A DNA stretch of 32,844 bases from an uncultured Clostridia bacterium. GTDB taxonomy: Bacteria > Bacillota > Clostridia > Oscillospirales > Oscillospiraceae. The stretch covers positions 1-32,844 of the forward strand of contig CANBCW010000025.1 of NCBI GenBank assembly GCA_947367115.1, written 5' to 3'. Shown one piece after another: positions 8,901 through 15,047 of the stretch (position 1 is the first letter of the stretch; every line of letters starts with the position of its first letter). The notes beneath the pieces were generated by a model. It saw only the letters and a list, made by a program, of their open reading frames with translations. It was not told the origin of the DNA and did no database searches. The position numbers were made by a program, and so were the translations under genes.

Positions 8901-11900
8901 AACCGCTGTATTATCGATGACACTAACACCGGAATAGAATTTAGCCCAGCCGTATCCATACACAGCCGCACCGCCACCGCAGCCAGCACTGTTATAGGAG
9001 ATCGTACCGCCATTCATGGTCAAGGTGCCGCAGTTGTCAACGAAGATGCCACCGCCCCAGCCATTGTTGGCATCGTTATACTCGATCGTGCCGCCATTCA
9101 TGGTAAAGCTGTCGAAACTGCCCACATAGATACCGCCACCATTGGAGGAAGTGCCGCCGGGAGTGGAGTTATACTTGACCGTACCGTCGGAGAGGGTCAT
9201 GGTGTTTGCAACGCCGTTGTCTCCGCGTTTGTCCAGCCAGATGCCGCCGCCCTGACGGCTCGTACCGCTGGTACCAAGGTTGTTGTAGGAGATCTCACCG
9301 CCGGTCATTTCGATCTTCGCGCCGCCGGAGATGGCGATACCACCGCCGCAGACAGCGGTGTTGGAAAGGGGATCGCCAGCAGAGTCATTGCCCTCGCCGC
9401 CGACAAGACCGCCGGTCACGATACACTTAGCATTTTTACCGGTCAAATAAACGCCGCCGCCATTACCGCCTGCGCTGTTACCGGAAATATGGCCTTCCTT
9501 GATCTCCAGCGAAGTATTCTCACTACTGGACATATAGATGCCACCGCCGTCGCCGGTTGCGTCATTCTTATAGACATTACCAGTTTTATTGACTGCGTTA
9601 CCGTCGATGACGATCTTCTTGGTATAGCGGTCAACCTCTTTTTGATTATCTGAGCCAGCTTCATAGGTTTCCGCAATGAAGAAGATACCGCCGCCGAGAC
9701 CTAACTGATCACCATTGGTGACCGCATGGTTCCTATAAACCGACGCGCCGTTTAGCTGGAAGTCAACGATGTGCGTAAAGTTTTCATCGTCCCAAGAACT
9801 CGGATCGATAGCCTGCGTTGCGTTGGCACGGATAGAAATACCGCCGCCGAATGTAGCCGTATTCTCCCATACGTATGTAGTTGGATCCAGCTTCAGCGTT
9901 GTAGACAGGCCGGACTCTGTGATCATACGGTAGTTGTTATTATAGACCTGCTGTGCAATACCACCACCCCACAGGGCCGTGTTGTATTTAATATTACAAC
10001 CAGTAATCGTCATATCTGCTTCACAGTAGATACCACCGCCGTAATTCTCCGCATAGTTTCCATTGAAGGTACAATTTGACAATTCTGCCTTGACCGTCAC
10101 ACCATCTCTGGGCATGCTGGCGTTCCAGTAAAGGCCGCCACCGTTCTCGTGAGACTTGTTACCTGAAAAGGTACAATTCTTCATAGCCAGTGCGCAGGTG
10201 GTCTTACCAACCGTACGCACGGTGCCACCGGCATCGCCGGAAACATAGTTGCCGTTGTCATCCTTCTTAAAGTCGCAGTTCTTAATATCCAGAGTATCCA
10301 GTGTAAGGGACTTGACCACGGTGTTCGCCAGGAAGATGGCAGAGCCTCCGTCTGTTGCTTTACAACCGTCAAAGGATGTATTGGCAATTTTAGCCGTCGT
10401 AATATGAGAGGTTTCACCAAACTCAATAGCACCGCCATTACCAGCTTCGTAGATGTCACCAGACGTTGCGCCATTGAGCACGCCGTAGGCAGCGCAATTC
10501 TTGAAACTGGAATTCTCACCGATCTCGAAGTAGCTGATAGTGGATCTCAGATTGCCATTCCACTCATAGTATGCACCGTAATACGTATCATACAATTTTT
10601 CCTGCCAATTAGTATCCCAATCTTTGGATGCACACAACTCTTGCGTCGAGAGCGAGATCGCGCCGCCGTTTCTATCCGCGGTACAGTTTTCAAATGTACA
10701 GCCCAGAATCTTCAGCGATCTGATCTGAGCTTCGGTGGCAATGGCACCACCATGGGATTTGGAAGATGTACAATCAACGAAATCACAGTTCTGGAAAGTG
10801 ATACTGTCGAACATCGACCAATTGCCACCCTTGTTTTTGTGTATTCCAAAATAGACAGCGCCGCCACGAGTCTTAGCTGTACAATTGTCAAACTTTACAG
10901 TGTCGAACAGGACGGAGCCCATGTAGCCCTTAAACGCCACCGCACCGCCGTAAGCACCCGCATCCGTATTTTCGACGCCATAACCTAGCGCATTACCATT
11001 TGCATCTTTTGCTGTTGTCCACTGTCTTGCTACACAGTTCTGGAACAGGCAGTTTTTGATAACCGTTTCAGTAATGCGGCCGTAGCTTTCGATGGCGCCA
11101 CCGTCATCATTCGAATATTTACAGTTAAACTTACAGTTATCTACGGTGAAATTAGTAATGTCAACTCTATTTCCAGTATCTTTATCGGAGTCGGCACCAT
11201 CCGTTCTGGCTTCAATGTTGATTGCAGCACCGCCGTTGGCACCGCCGTTATATTCGATTTGGACGCTTTTCTCAAATACGCAGTCCTTCACATACAGGTT
11301 GCCCAGCTCATTCGAATGGACACGGATCGCCCGATATTTTGCACCTCGGAAGGTCACATCCTCAATAAAGACATGCTGATCAGTTCCATTGGTGGAATTC
11401 ACACGGATCAACGAATGGGCAATTTCAGTCTGTTTGTTTTGACCATTAATGATCATCGGAATGAAATTCTTTCCGCTATCACCCCAAGGATCGTCCGTGG
11501 TGCCGTTGGCTGCAAAGTAAGAGTTGCTATAACTCACACCATCATCCTTTACCGCGTCCGGCAAAGTGCTCACATCGCTGCAACGGATGATCAGATCACC
11601 ATTCTGAACATCAAACATAGGCGCATCGTTCAAGCCTTGGATGGTAATGGTCTCGTCACCCTCAAAAGAATCGCCCAAGAGAATCACGACGGTTGCACCG
11701 CCAATGATTTTGAGGTGCTTCAACTGCCACACCAACGCATTTTTGCTGGAAGTGGTTGCCCCGGTTTCATACATATCTATATTTTGCAGCTCAATGACCA
11801 TCGTGCCGGGTCCCTCAACAACCAGAGGATAGTCGTTGATATAGCCGCCCCCCGCAGCTTCGTTCGTAGCGATCTCGCCAGTCGTACTCAGCTTGAAGGT

Positions 11901-13076
11901 CATACGACCGTCTCCATCATCGAGGCGCTGTCCTCTTCCATAATTATTATTATTAACCGGATCACTGGCAAGGTTCAGATACATCTTCGCATATACCGGA
12001 TCCGTCACCTTGATGGTAAAGGAAGTACCGTCGTTCAGCGTGACAGTCAGGGTCTCGTCAGAGGTAAAGGATTTCACAGAGGTCAGCAGCCAGTCGGTGC
12101 CATCCTTCGCCACGGTCACCAGAGAGGTATCGGAGAACACCACATTGGTCACTTCATCCACATCATGAGGAATACGCAGCTGCTCAAACAGCTCAGACAG
12201 ATAGATGGTGCTCTCGCCGGGGATGGAGAACTTCACGCCCTCATAATCAAAGTCCACGGTAAAGCCCACAAAGGTGGAGAAACCAGTGGTCTCAAAGGCG
12301 ATCTTGCCATCGGCCGTGACCTGAGCGGGAATCTGGGTTGCATTGCCCGCGTCGTCCACGTGAATCACATAAACCGTGGCATACTTGTGCAGCGTCACAC
12401 CGGGAACGGACAGCTCCAGCTTCACAGTCGTGCCATCGGGCTGCCACTCCTGACCGGAAGCGGTCACAACGGAGATATCCCACGCAAACAGCTTATCCTC
12501 ACTGCTCCAGCCCTGCTCGGAGGCATACTGCTCCGCCACAGCAGAGTCGGCCGCCGTCACCGTCAGGGAGCCATACTCCGGGATGTTCGTGGCAGTGATA
12601 TCCGTACCGTCAACAGTAACGGAATCCTCCGCAAAGGCACCGGTGCTGAGCCTGTCCTCCAGCTCCTGCAGCTTGGCGTTATCCGTCCAGCTCAGGTAAG
12701 CCAGGATATACTCTCGGGCATCCGTGGGCAAATCAGACCACATGCCCCAGATTGCCAGGCTGGACTGCTTGCAGATACCCTGATAATACTTCTTCAGCAT
12801 GCAGCTGTCGGCATGGATGATGACATCCTTGCCCTCATTGCCGCAGTCACAATCCGGAGCTGTCGTTGCCACGGTTTCGGTCGAAGCCGTGCTGCCCAAC
12901 TGCGTCGGTGATGTGACCGATGTAGTCGAATTCACTGTGTCCCCGTCAATGGTCACATCGGAGAATGTGACATTGTCCCAGCTCACAGTGGAATCGTCAG
13001 CCGCATTGACCACTGGGGTCACGATGCCCAGTACCAGAATCAGGCACAGGACAAGCGATACGATTCGTTTGGTCAT
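5943..13076 (-). CDS. Giant secreted right-handed beta-helix surface protein with NPVTG cell-wall anchor
   Basis: 2377 residues from the ATG at 13076, chosen because an AGGAGGT site lies just upstream and a signal peptide starts there (MTKRIVSLVLCLILVLG, likely cut after VVNA at residue 25). An upstream TTG extension is nonconserved in appearance. Order of parts: Thr/Ser-rich mature N-terminus; a CxC...H...C...C cluster (Cys76, 78, His88, Cys92, 102); a beta-sandwich-like region to about 370; a long parallel beta-helix of about 1100 residues (roughly 550-1640) with rungs marked by GGAI/GGGI; then Asp/Asn-rich domains that may bind carbohydrate (for example the YYEDDFGTISYG and ATFDFWGTGFDVIS regions); an acidic Glu/Pro stretch; NPVTG at 2340-2344, a hydrophobic helix and a KARKRNAK tail. 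This is a sortase-substrate layout, so it should be covalently attached to peptidoglycan and face outward. Adhesion or glycan binding is inferred. No sortase gene is in the window. Confidence 0.93.
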   Translation of the reverse strand: MTKRIVSLVLCLILVLGIVTPVVNAADDSTVSWDNVTFSDVTIDGDTVNSTTSVTSPTQLGSTASTETVATTAPDCDCGNEGKDVIIHADSCMLKKYYQGICKQSSLAIWGMWSDLPTDAREYILAYLSWTDNAKLQELEDRLSTGAFAEDSVTVDGTDITATNIPEYGSLTVTAADSAVAEQYASEQGWSSEDKLFAWDISVVTASGQEWQPDGTTVKLELSVPGVTLHKYATVYVIHVDDAGNATQIPAQVTADGKIAFETTGFSTFVGFTVDFDYEGVKFSIPGESTIYLSELFEQLRIPHDVDEVTNVVFSDTSLVTVAKDGTDWLLTSVKSFTSDETLTVTLNDGTSFTIKVTDPVYAKMYLNLASDPVNNNNYGRGQRLDDGDGRMTFKLSTTGEIATNEAAGGGYINDYPLVVEGPGTMVIELQNIDMYETGATTSSKNALVWQLKHLKIIGGATVVILLGDSFEGDETITIQGLNDAPMFDVQNGDLIIRCSDVSTLPDAVKDDGVSYSNSYFAANGTTDDPWGDSGKNFIPMIINGQNKQTEIAHSLIRVNSTNGTDQHVFIEDVTFRGAKYRAIRVHSNELGNLYVKDCVFEKSVQIEYNGGANGGAAINIEARTDGADSDKDTGNRVDITNFTVDNCKFNCKYSNDDGGAIESYGRITETVIKNCLFQNCVARQWTTAKDANGNALGYGVENTDAGAYGGAVAFKGYMGSVLFDTVKFDNCTAKTRGGAVYFGIHKNKGGNWSMFDSITFQNCDFVDCTSSKSHGGAIATEAQIRSLKILGCTFENCTADRNGGAISLSTQELCASKDWDTNWQEKLYDTYYGAYYEWNGNLRSTISYFEIGENSSFKNCAAYGVLNGATSGDIYEAGNGGAIEFGETSHITTAKIANTSFDGCKATDGGSAIFLANTVVKSLTLDTLDIKNCDFKKDDNGNYVSGDAGGTVRTVGKTTCALAMKNCTFSGNKSHENGGGLYWNASMPRDGVTVKAELSNCTFNGNYAENYGGGIYCEADMTITGCNIKYNTALWGGGIAQQVYNNNYRMITESGLSTTLKLDPTTYVWENTATFGGGISIRANATQAIDPSSWDDENFTHIVDFQLNGASVYRNHAVTNGDQLGLGGGIFFIAETYEAGSDNQKEVDRYTKKIVIDGNAVNKTGNVYKNDATGDGGGIYMSSSENTSLEIKEGHISGNSAGGNGGGVYLTGKNAKCIVTGGLVGGEGNDSAGDPLSNTAVCGGGIAISGGAKIEMTGGEISYNNLGTSGTSRQGGGIWLDKRGDNGVANTMTLSDGTVKYNSTPGGTSSNGGGIYVGSFDSFTMNGGTIEYNDANNGWGGGIFVDNCGTLTMNGGTISYNSAGCGGGAAVYGYGWAKFYSGVSVIDNTAVTNGGGLFLEYCDAWIYGGEISRNSAGNMGGGIYTYYETSETYVYDGTISENTAGKYGGGIAVAQGSTVLFTVETATAAEGTVGASIIENTAAVAGGGIYVKGYLKTENGTSTIKNSTLTVTAGSITNNKAYNQTTQAYGNGGGIYADEYATVSIGSAGDAHGTVSHNEASNGGGVYAVSGADVTITNGYLTYNKAIGTPTGVTTAYHLNNELKGTGGGVYIANGKDANDRSTFTLNGTSYAIYGNLADFAADDVFANGVYTKLNVPTVEEMDLSEYDYRPESWFEDYPTDDTEYSNGLNLAPSESGIGDGEGEHVYRLRFADPLQRVMITDADGVAKVNADSSPYVCMTLGMPTAVNDTVVIDYGKPVDIHVLTNEIMYVATPTLIGIGPKFDYPDGECGYAAEPSGYSDKYDGVDFGSATANRTTGVVTFSIDTMSMNKEAVFSYVVKYNNSNKSFYYYADVTVIPATTIYYEDDFGTISYGVYNASDNTENSSSKWVDVGTSGSMVQDEDRPGAALKHTIDADNVYGYDSHYKNCTTYSLGSAKKVTVDANKYATATFDFWGTGFDVISLTSADSGTIGVIVSQYGENDSLTVVENYLVDTYYGYTREFHKITYTYVEGKWIIASEGDDVKIKETEMGTSDAVVENPSEGDNRVAYETKWVVDTASNDTLYQVPVIKVNCKNGYGHYQVKIVATYADFFNHKDDGSYDFYLDAIRIYDPANDGAGNTTIQDAYIADGEGWPSYQELRNKIIDAKTFDSLGKDDVVDGIVFIDGNGTNSSISDYQNFGPNNELYLAKGQAVAFTLDNPTALAGVQIALKSVGSNSVPVKISYYDTETEKIVTFKEIVDDATTTDKDESIATASDLYYDISALAGKTVIIQNTSTTEGSILSITNIKTTYTEQPTTFRLLRTIPSEIEDMVAALNAVEEEEQPEQPGENVPGTDAEENPVTGDLNIEIVSMVVLTACVMMLAVLALPKARKRNAK
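6045..6059 (-). other. NPVTG sortase recognition motif in the giant surface protein
   Basis: Codons for Asn-Pro-Val-Thr-Gly, followed by about 20 hydrophobic residues and a tail with five basic residues. This differs from canonical LPxTG at position 1 and resembles NPxTG-type signals used by some Clostridia and by class B-like or class D/E-like sortases. The acidic Pro/Glu linker before it is typical of wall-spanning regions. Confidence 0.85.
8150..11420 (-). repeat. Degenerate beta-helix rung repeats (GGGI/GGAI units)
   Basis: Within the giant gene the DNA shows dozens of copies of a short GC-rich word (GGCGGCGGTAT-like on the minus strand) spaced irregularly at about 60-130 bases, each encoding GGGIY, GGGIF, GGAIA or GGAVY. 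Two classes are visible: rungs with a F-x-N/D-C-x-A signature in the N-terminal half (about 9990-11400) and rungs with G-x-I-x-x-N-x-A in the C-terminal half (about 8150-9990). The repeats are protein-level and diverged, not recent tandem copies, although the short shared words could still allow slippage or recombination. Confidence 0.8.
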
Positions 13077-13183
13077 ATTCGTTACCTCCTGTTTTTTGGA
13101 TTTCTTTAACTCCGTGGCAGAGTCGGAAATCCATATTATGCCGTCCAATGGGTATAATAAGACGACAATAAATTCTTATGCTA

Positions 13184-13212
13184 AGTGTACTCTGAATTGT
13201 TGCCTAAGTCAA
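13184..13212 (-). promoter_or_regulatory. Candidate promoter of the giant surface protein gene
   Basis: TTGACT (13212-13207) and TACACT (13189-13184) are 17 bases apart on the minus strand. The -35 box has five of six consensus bases and the -10 four of six. The predicted start near 13177 gives a leader of about 100 nt. The site lies between the yoaK terminator and the surface protein ATG, where a promoter is needed. Confidence 0.6.
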
Positions 13213-13289
13213 CCCCCTTTTTCCAGATATAGGTTCCTATTTTCCCCATATATCAGCCTCATTTTTATCGATTACATCCAGCTTGCTGC

Positions 13290-13343
13290 AAAAAATGCAG
13301 AAAAGTCGGTCATTGACTGGAAAAACGAGACAATGACCGACTT
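13290..13343 (-). terminator. Terminator of the DUF1275 gene
   Basis: On the minus strand AAGTCGGTCATTG (13343-13331) pairs perfectly with CAATGACCGACTT (13315-13303), a 13-bp stem around a 15-nt loop. TTCTGCATTTTTTGC follows. It starts 11 bases beyond the stop codon of the gene at 13354. The long stem and T-rich tail fit a Rho-independent terminator, though the T run is interrupted. Confidence 0.75.
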
Positions 13344-13353
13344 CTATATTATT

Positions 13354-14067
13354 TTAGTGCCCCCGAGGTGCTACAGTCAATTTATCCTTTTCTTTGGTCA
13401 GATCCGCTTTCAGCAGATCCACAAAGAGAATAACCAACGGAATAATCGCAAACCAGATGGCGTGCACCGTGAAGAACACACACAGGAATGCCGACACCAC
13501 TGCCCCAAGAATGAAGCACAAAAGCATCACACCATGGGACTTGACCTTCTCAACCGCATCCGGATACTCCTTCCGGCGGAAAATGATCCGAACCAAATTG
13601 GATCCCAACATCCGGGTATGGTTTGTGCAGAAGGTGGTAGCCGAACCGATGCCCTCCGCCTGACGGAAGGTATTATACTGCATGGCACAGATAAAATTGA
13701 TGGCAACCTGGCAGATCTGATGAGGGGCCGTAGCCGGGATGAAGCCCAGTACAGCCACTACCACAATTTCGATCAGTGTCAGCAGCGTATCCCACCGCAG
13801 CCGGAACCGGCGCACATGGCGCGGGATGGCCTCCGCCACCATGCTGCCCAGCAGATAACCGCTGATGGGGATGAGATAATACAGAGCCTTGCGCCAATTG
13901 CCGCTGCCCAGCGCCACGCCAAACAGCGCCATATTGCCGGTCTGAGCATTGCAGAACACACCGCCCCGGACGGTCAGGGTATACGCCCCATAAAATCCCG
14001 CCACGAAAATCAGCATGGCAAAGACCCATAATTTTTCACATTCCAGATATTGCTTTCCTTTTGTCAT
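13354..14067 (-). CDS. DUF1275 (YoaK family) integral membrane protein
   Basis: 237 residues with about six hydrophobic helices and the family's characteristic N-terminal region containing GGVFCNAQTGNMALFGVAL, a conserved Q-TGN motif after the first helix, plus the ATTFCTNHTRMLGSNL segment after the fourth. DUF1275/YoaK proteins are membrane proteins of unknown function, suggested to be transporters. It has its own promoter (14128-14100) and terminator, so it is a single-gene unit rather than part of the neighbouring operons. An upstream GAGGCG serves as ribosome binding site. There is no evidence linking it functionally to the surface protein downstream. Family assignment is confident; function is unknown. 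Confidence 0.9.
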   Translation of the reverse strand: MTKGKQYLECEKLWVFAMLIFVAGFYGAYTLTVRGGVFCNAQTGNMALFGVALGSGNWRKALYYLIPISGYLLGSMVAEAIPRHVRRFRLRWDTLLTLIEIVVVAVLGFIPATAPHQICQVAINFICAMQYNTFRQAEGIGSATTFCTNHTRMLGSNLVRIIFRRKEYPDAVEKVKSHGVMLLCFILGAVVSAFLCVFFTVHAIWFAIIPLVILFVDLLKADLTKEKDKLTVAPRGH

Positions 14068-14099
14068 TGCGTTTCGCCTCGGTTGATAGAAGTACAGAT

Positions 14100-14128
14100 A
14101 TTATAGCAAAACGGCCGGGGAGGGTCAA
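14100..14128 (-). promoter_or_regulatory. Promoter of the DUF1275 gene, overlapping the rsgA terminator
   Basis: TTGACC (14128-14123) and a perfect TATAAT (14105-14100) are separated by 17 bases on the minus strand. The -35 box lies in the loop and descending arm of the hairpin at 14115-14140. Predicted start is near 14093, giving a 26-nt leader. Confidence 0.8.
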
Positions 14129-14140
14129 TCCCCTCCCCGG
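14107..14140 (-). terminator. Terminator of the cdaA-to-rsgA gene run
   Basis: CCGGGGAGGG (14140-14131) pairs with CCCTCCCCGG (14124-14115) around a 6-nt loop on the minus strand: 10 GC-rich pairs, followed by CCGTTTTGC. It begins 19 bases past the rsgA stop. The T run is short (four), but the stem is very stable. Confidence 0.75.
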
Positions 14141-14159
14141 TCGGCAAATCCGCCAATCT

Positions 14160-15047
14160 TTACTTGACTTCCCACAGCTTGATTTGGCTGACCTTTTCAT
14201 ACAGCCGCAGATAGCTGTCATACCGAGTGGGTTCGATTTCCCCTGCCGCTAAAGCGGCCGTCACCGCGCAGCCCGGTTCTGTGCGATGGGAACAGTCGTG
14301 GAATTGGCACTGGCCGATATATGGCCCGAAGTCCGGAAACGCGTATTGCAGATTCTCCTTCAAGATCACATCCATCTGATCCGTATCAAAGGAGGAAAAG
14401 CCGGGGGTATCGGCAACGTAGGTATCCTCCTCCAGCCGGTACAGCTCCACATGGCGGGTAGTATGCCGTCCCCGCCCCAGCTTTTCGGAAACCTCCCCGG
14501 TGGGCAGAGCCAGCTCCGGGCACAGCCGATTGAGGATGCTGCTCTTGCCCACGCCGGAATTTCCGGTGAAAGCAGTGAGCTTGCCCTTGAGAAGCGCACG
14601 GAGTTCCTCCACGCCCTCGCCAGTTTCCGCGCTGGTCAGGATTACAGGGAAGCCGGCATTGCGGTAGATCCGCTCCAGATCGATGGCGGGATCCAAATCG
14701 CACTTGTTGATACAGATATAGACCTTGACCTCCCGGTCACCGGCAATGGCCGCCACCCGGTCGATCAGGAACGGCTCCGTGACCGGGTTGACGTTGGCGG
14801 CAAAGATCACCAGTGCATCCACATTCGCCACCGCCGGACGGATAAACCAATTCCGCCGGGGCAGGATCTTCTCCACCATTCCCTTCCCCTTCTCCACTGT
14901 GATCTGCACCATGTCGCCGGTCAGGGGGCTGCTGCCTTCCTTGCGCAGAATGCCTCTGGCTCGGCAGGTGACCATGCCACTGGGCGTCTGCACATCATAA
15001 AATCCGCTGAGTGACCGCAGAATGCGGCCTGTTTGCTTTTCAGTCAT
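14160..15047 (-). CDS. rsgA: Ribosome small subunit-dependent GTPase A
   Basis: 295 residues from the ATG at 15047. This start gives the normal RsgA beginning (MTEKQTGRIL) and overlaps the kinase stop codon by 8 bases; no clear Shine-Dalgarno is seen, so translation is probably coupled. Domain order is OB fold (1-70), a circularly permuted GTPase with NKCD at 114-117 before the P-loop GNSGVGKS at 162-169 and DTPG at 213-216, then a zinc site formed by Cys247, Cys252, His254 and Cys260. RsgA checks late 30S maturation. It follows the PP2C/PASTA kinase pair, the common Firmicutes arrangement (prpC-prkC-rsgA), and it is the last gene of the run. Confidence 0.97.
   Translation of the reverse strand: MTEKQTGRILRSLSGFYDVQTPSGMVTCRARGILRKEGSSPLTGDMVQITVEKGKGMVEKILPRRNWFIRPAVANVDALVIFAANVNPVTEPFLIDRVAAIAGDREVKVYICINKCDLDPAIDLERIYRNAGFPVILTSAETGEGVEELRALLKGKLTAFTGNSGVGKSSILNRLCPELALPTGEVSEKLGRGRHTTRHVELYRLEEDTYVADTPGFSSFDTDQMDVILKENLQYAFPDFGPYIGQCQFHDCSHRTEPGCAVTAALAAGEIEPTRYDSYLRLYEKVSQIKLWEVK

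Noticed and set aside
5703..9653. 1316-residue open frame on the + strand opposite the giant surface protein gene
   Set aside because: It is the antisense shadow of a long, repetitive minus-strand gene: no ribosome binding site, no recognisable domain, composition rich in His/Arg/Ile as expected from reverse reading of GGGI/Asn-rich codons.
8150..11420. CRISPR-like or tandem DNA repeat from the recurrent GC-rich word
   Set aside because: Repeats are short, diverged, irregularly spaced and in frame, so they are beta-helix rungs in a protein.
11259..12911. 550-residue + strand open frame opposite the surface protein
   Set aside because: Shadow of the minus-strand gene; no initiation signal and no homology-like motif.
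13077..13148. 24-residue N-terminal extension of the giant surface protein
   Set aside because: It would start from a TTG without a ribosome binding site, and it places polar residues before a perfect signal peptide that has its own AGGAGGT site.
5212..14159. Genomic island or mobile element carrying the surface protein
   Set aside because: No integrase, transposase, attachment repeat or tRNA border was seen; base composition differs only mildly from neighbours.
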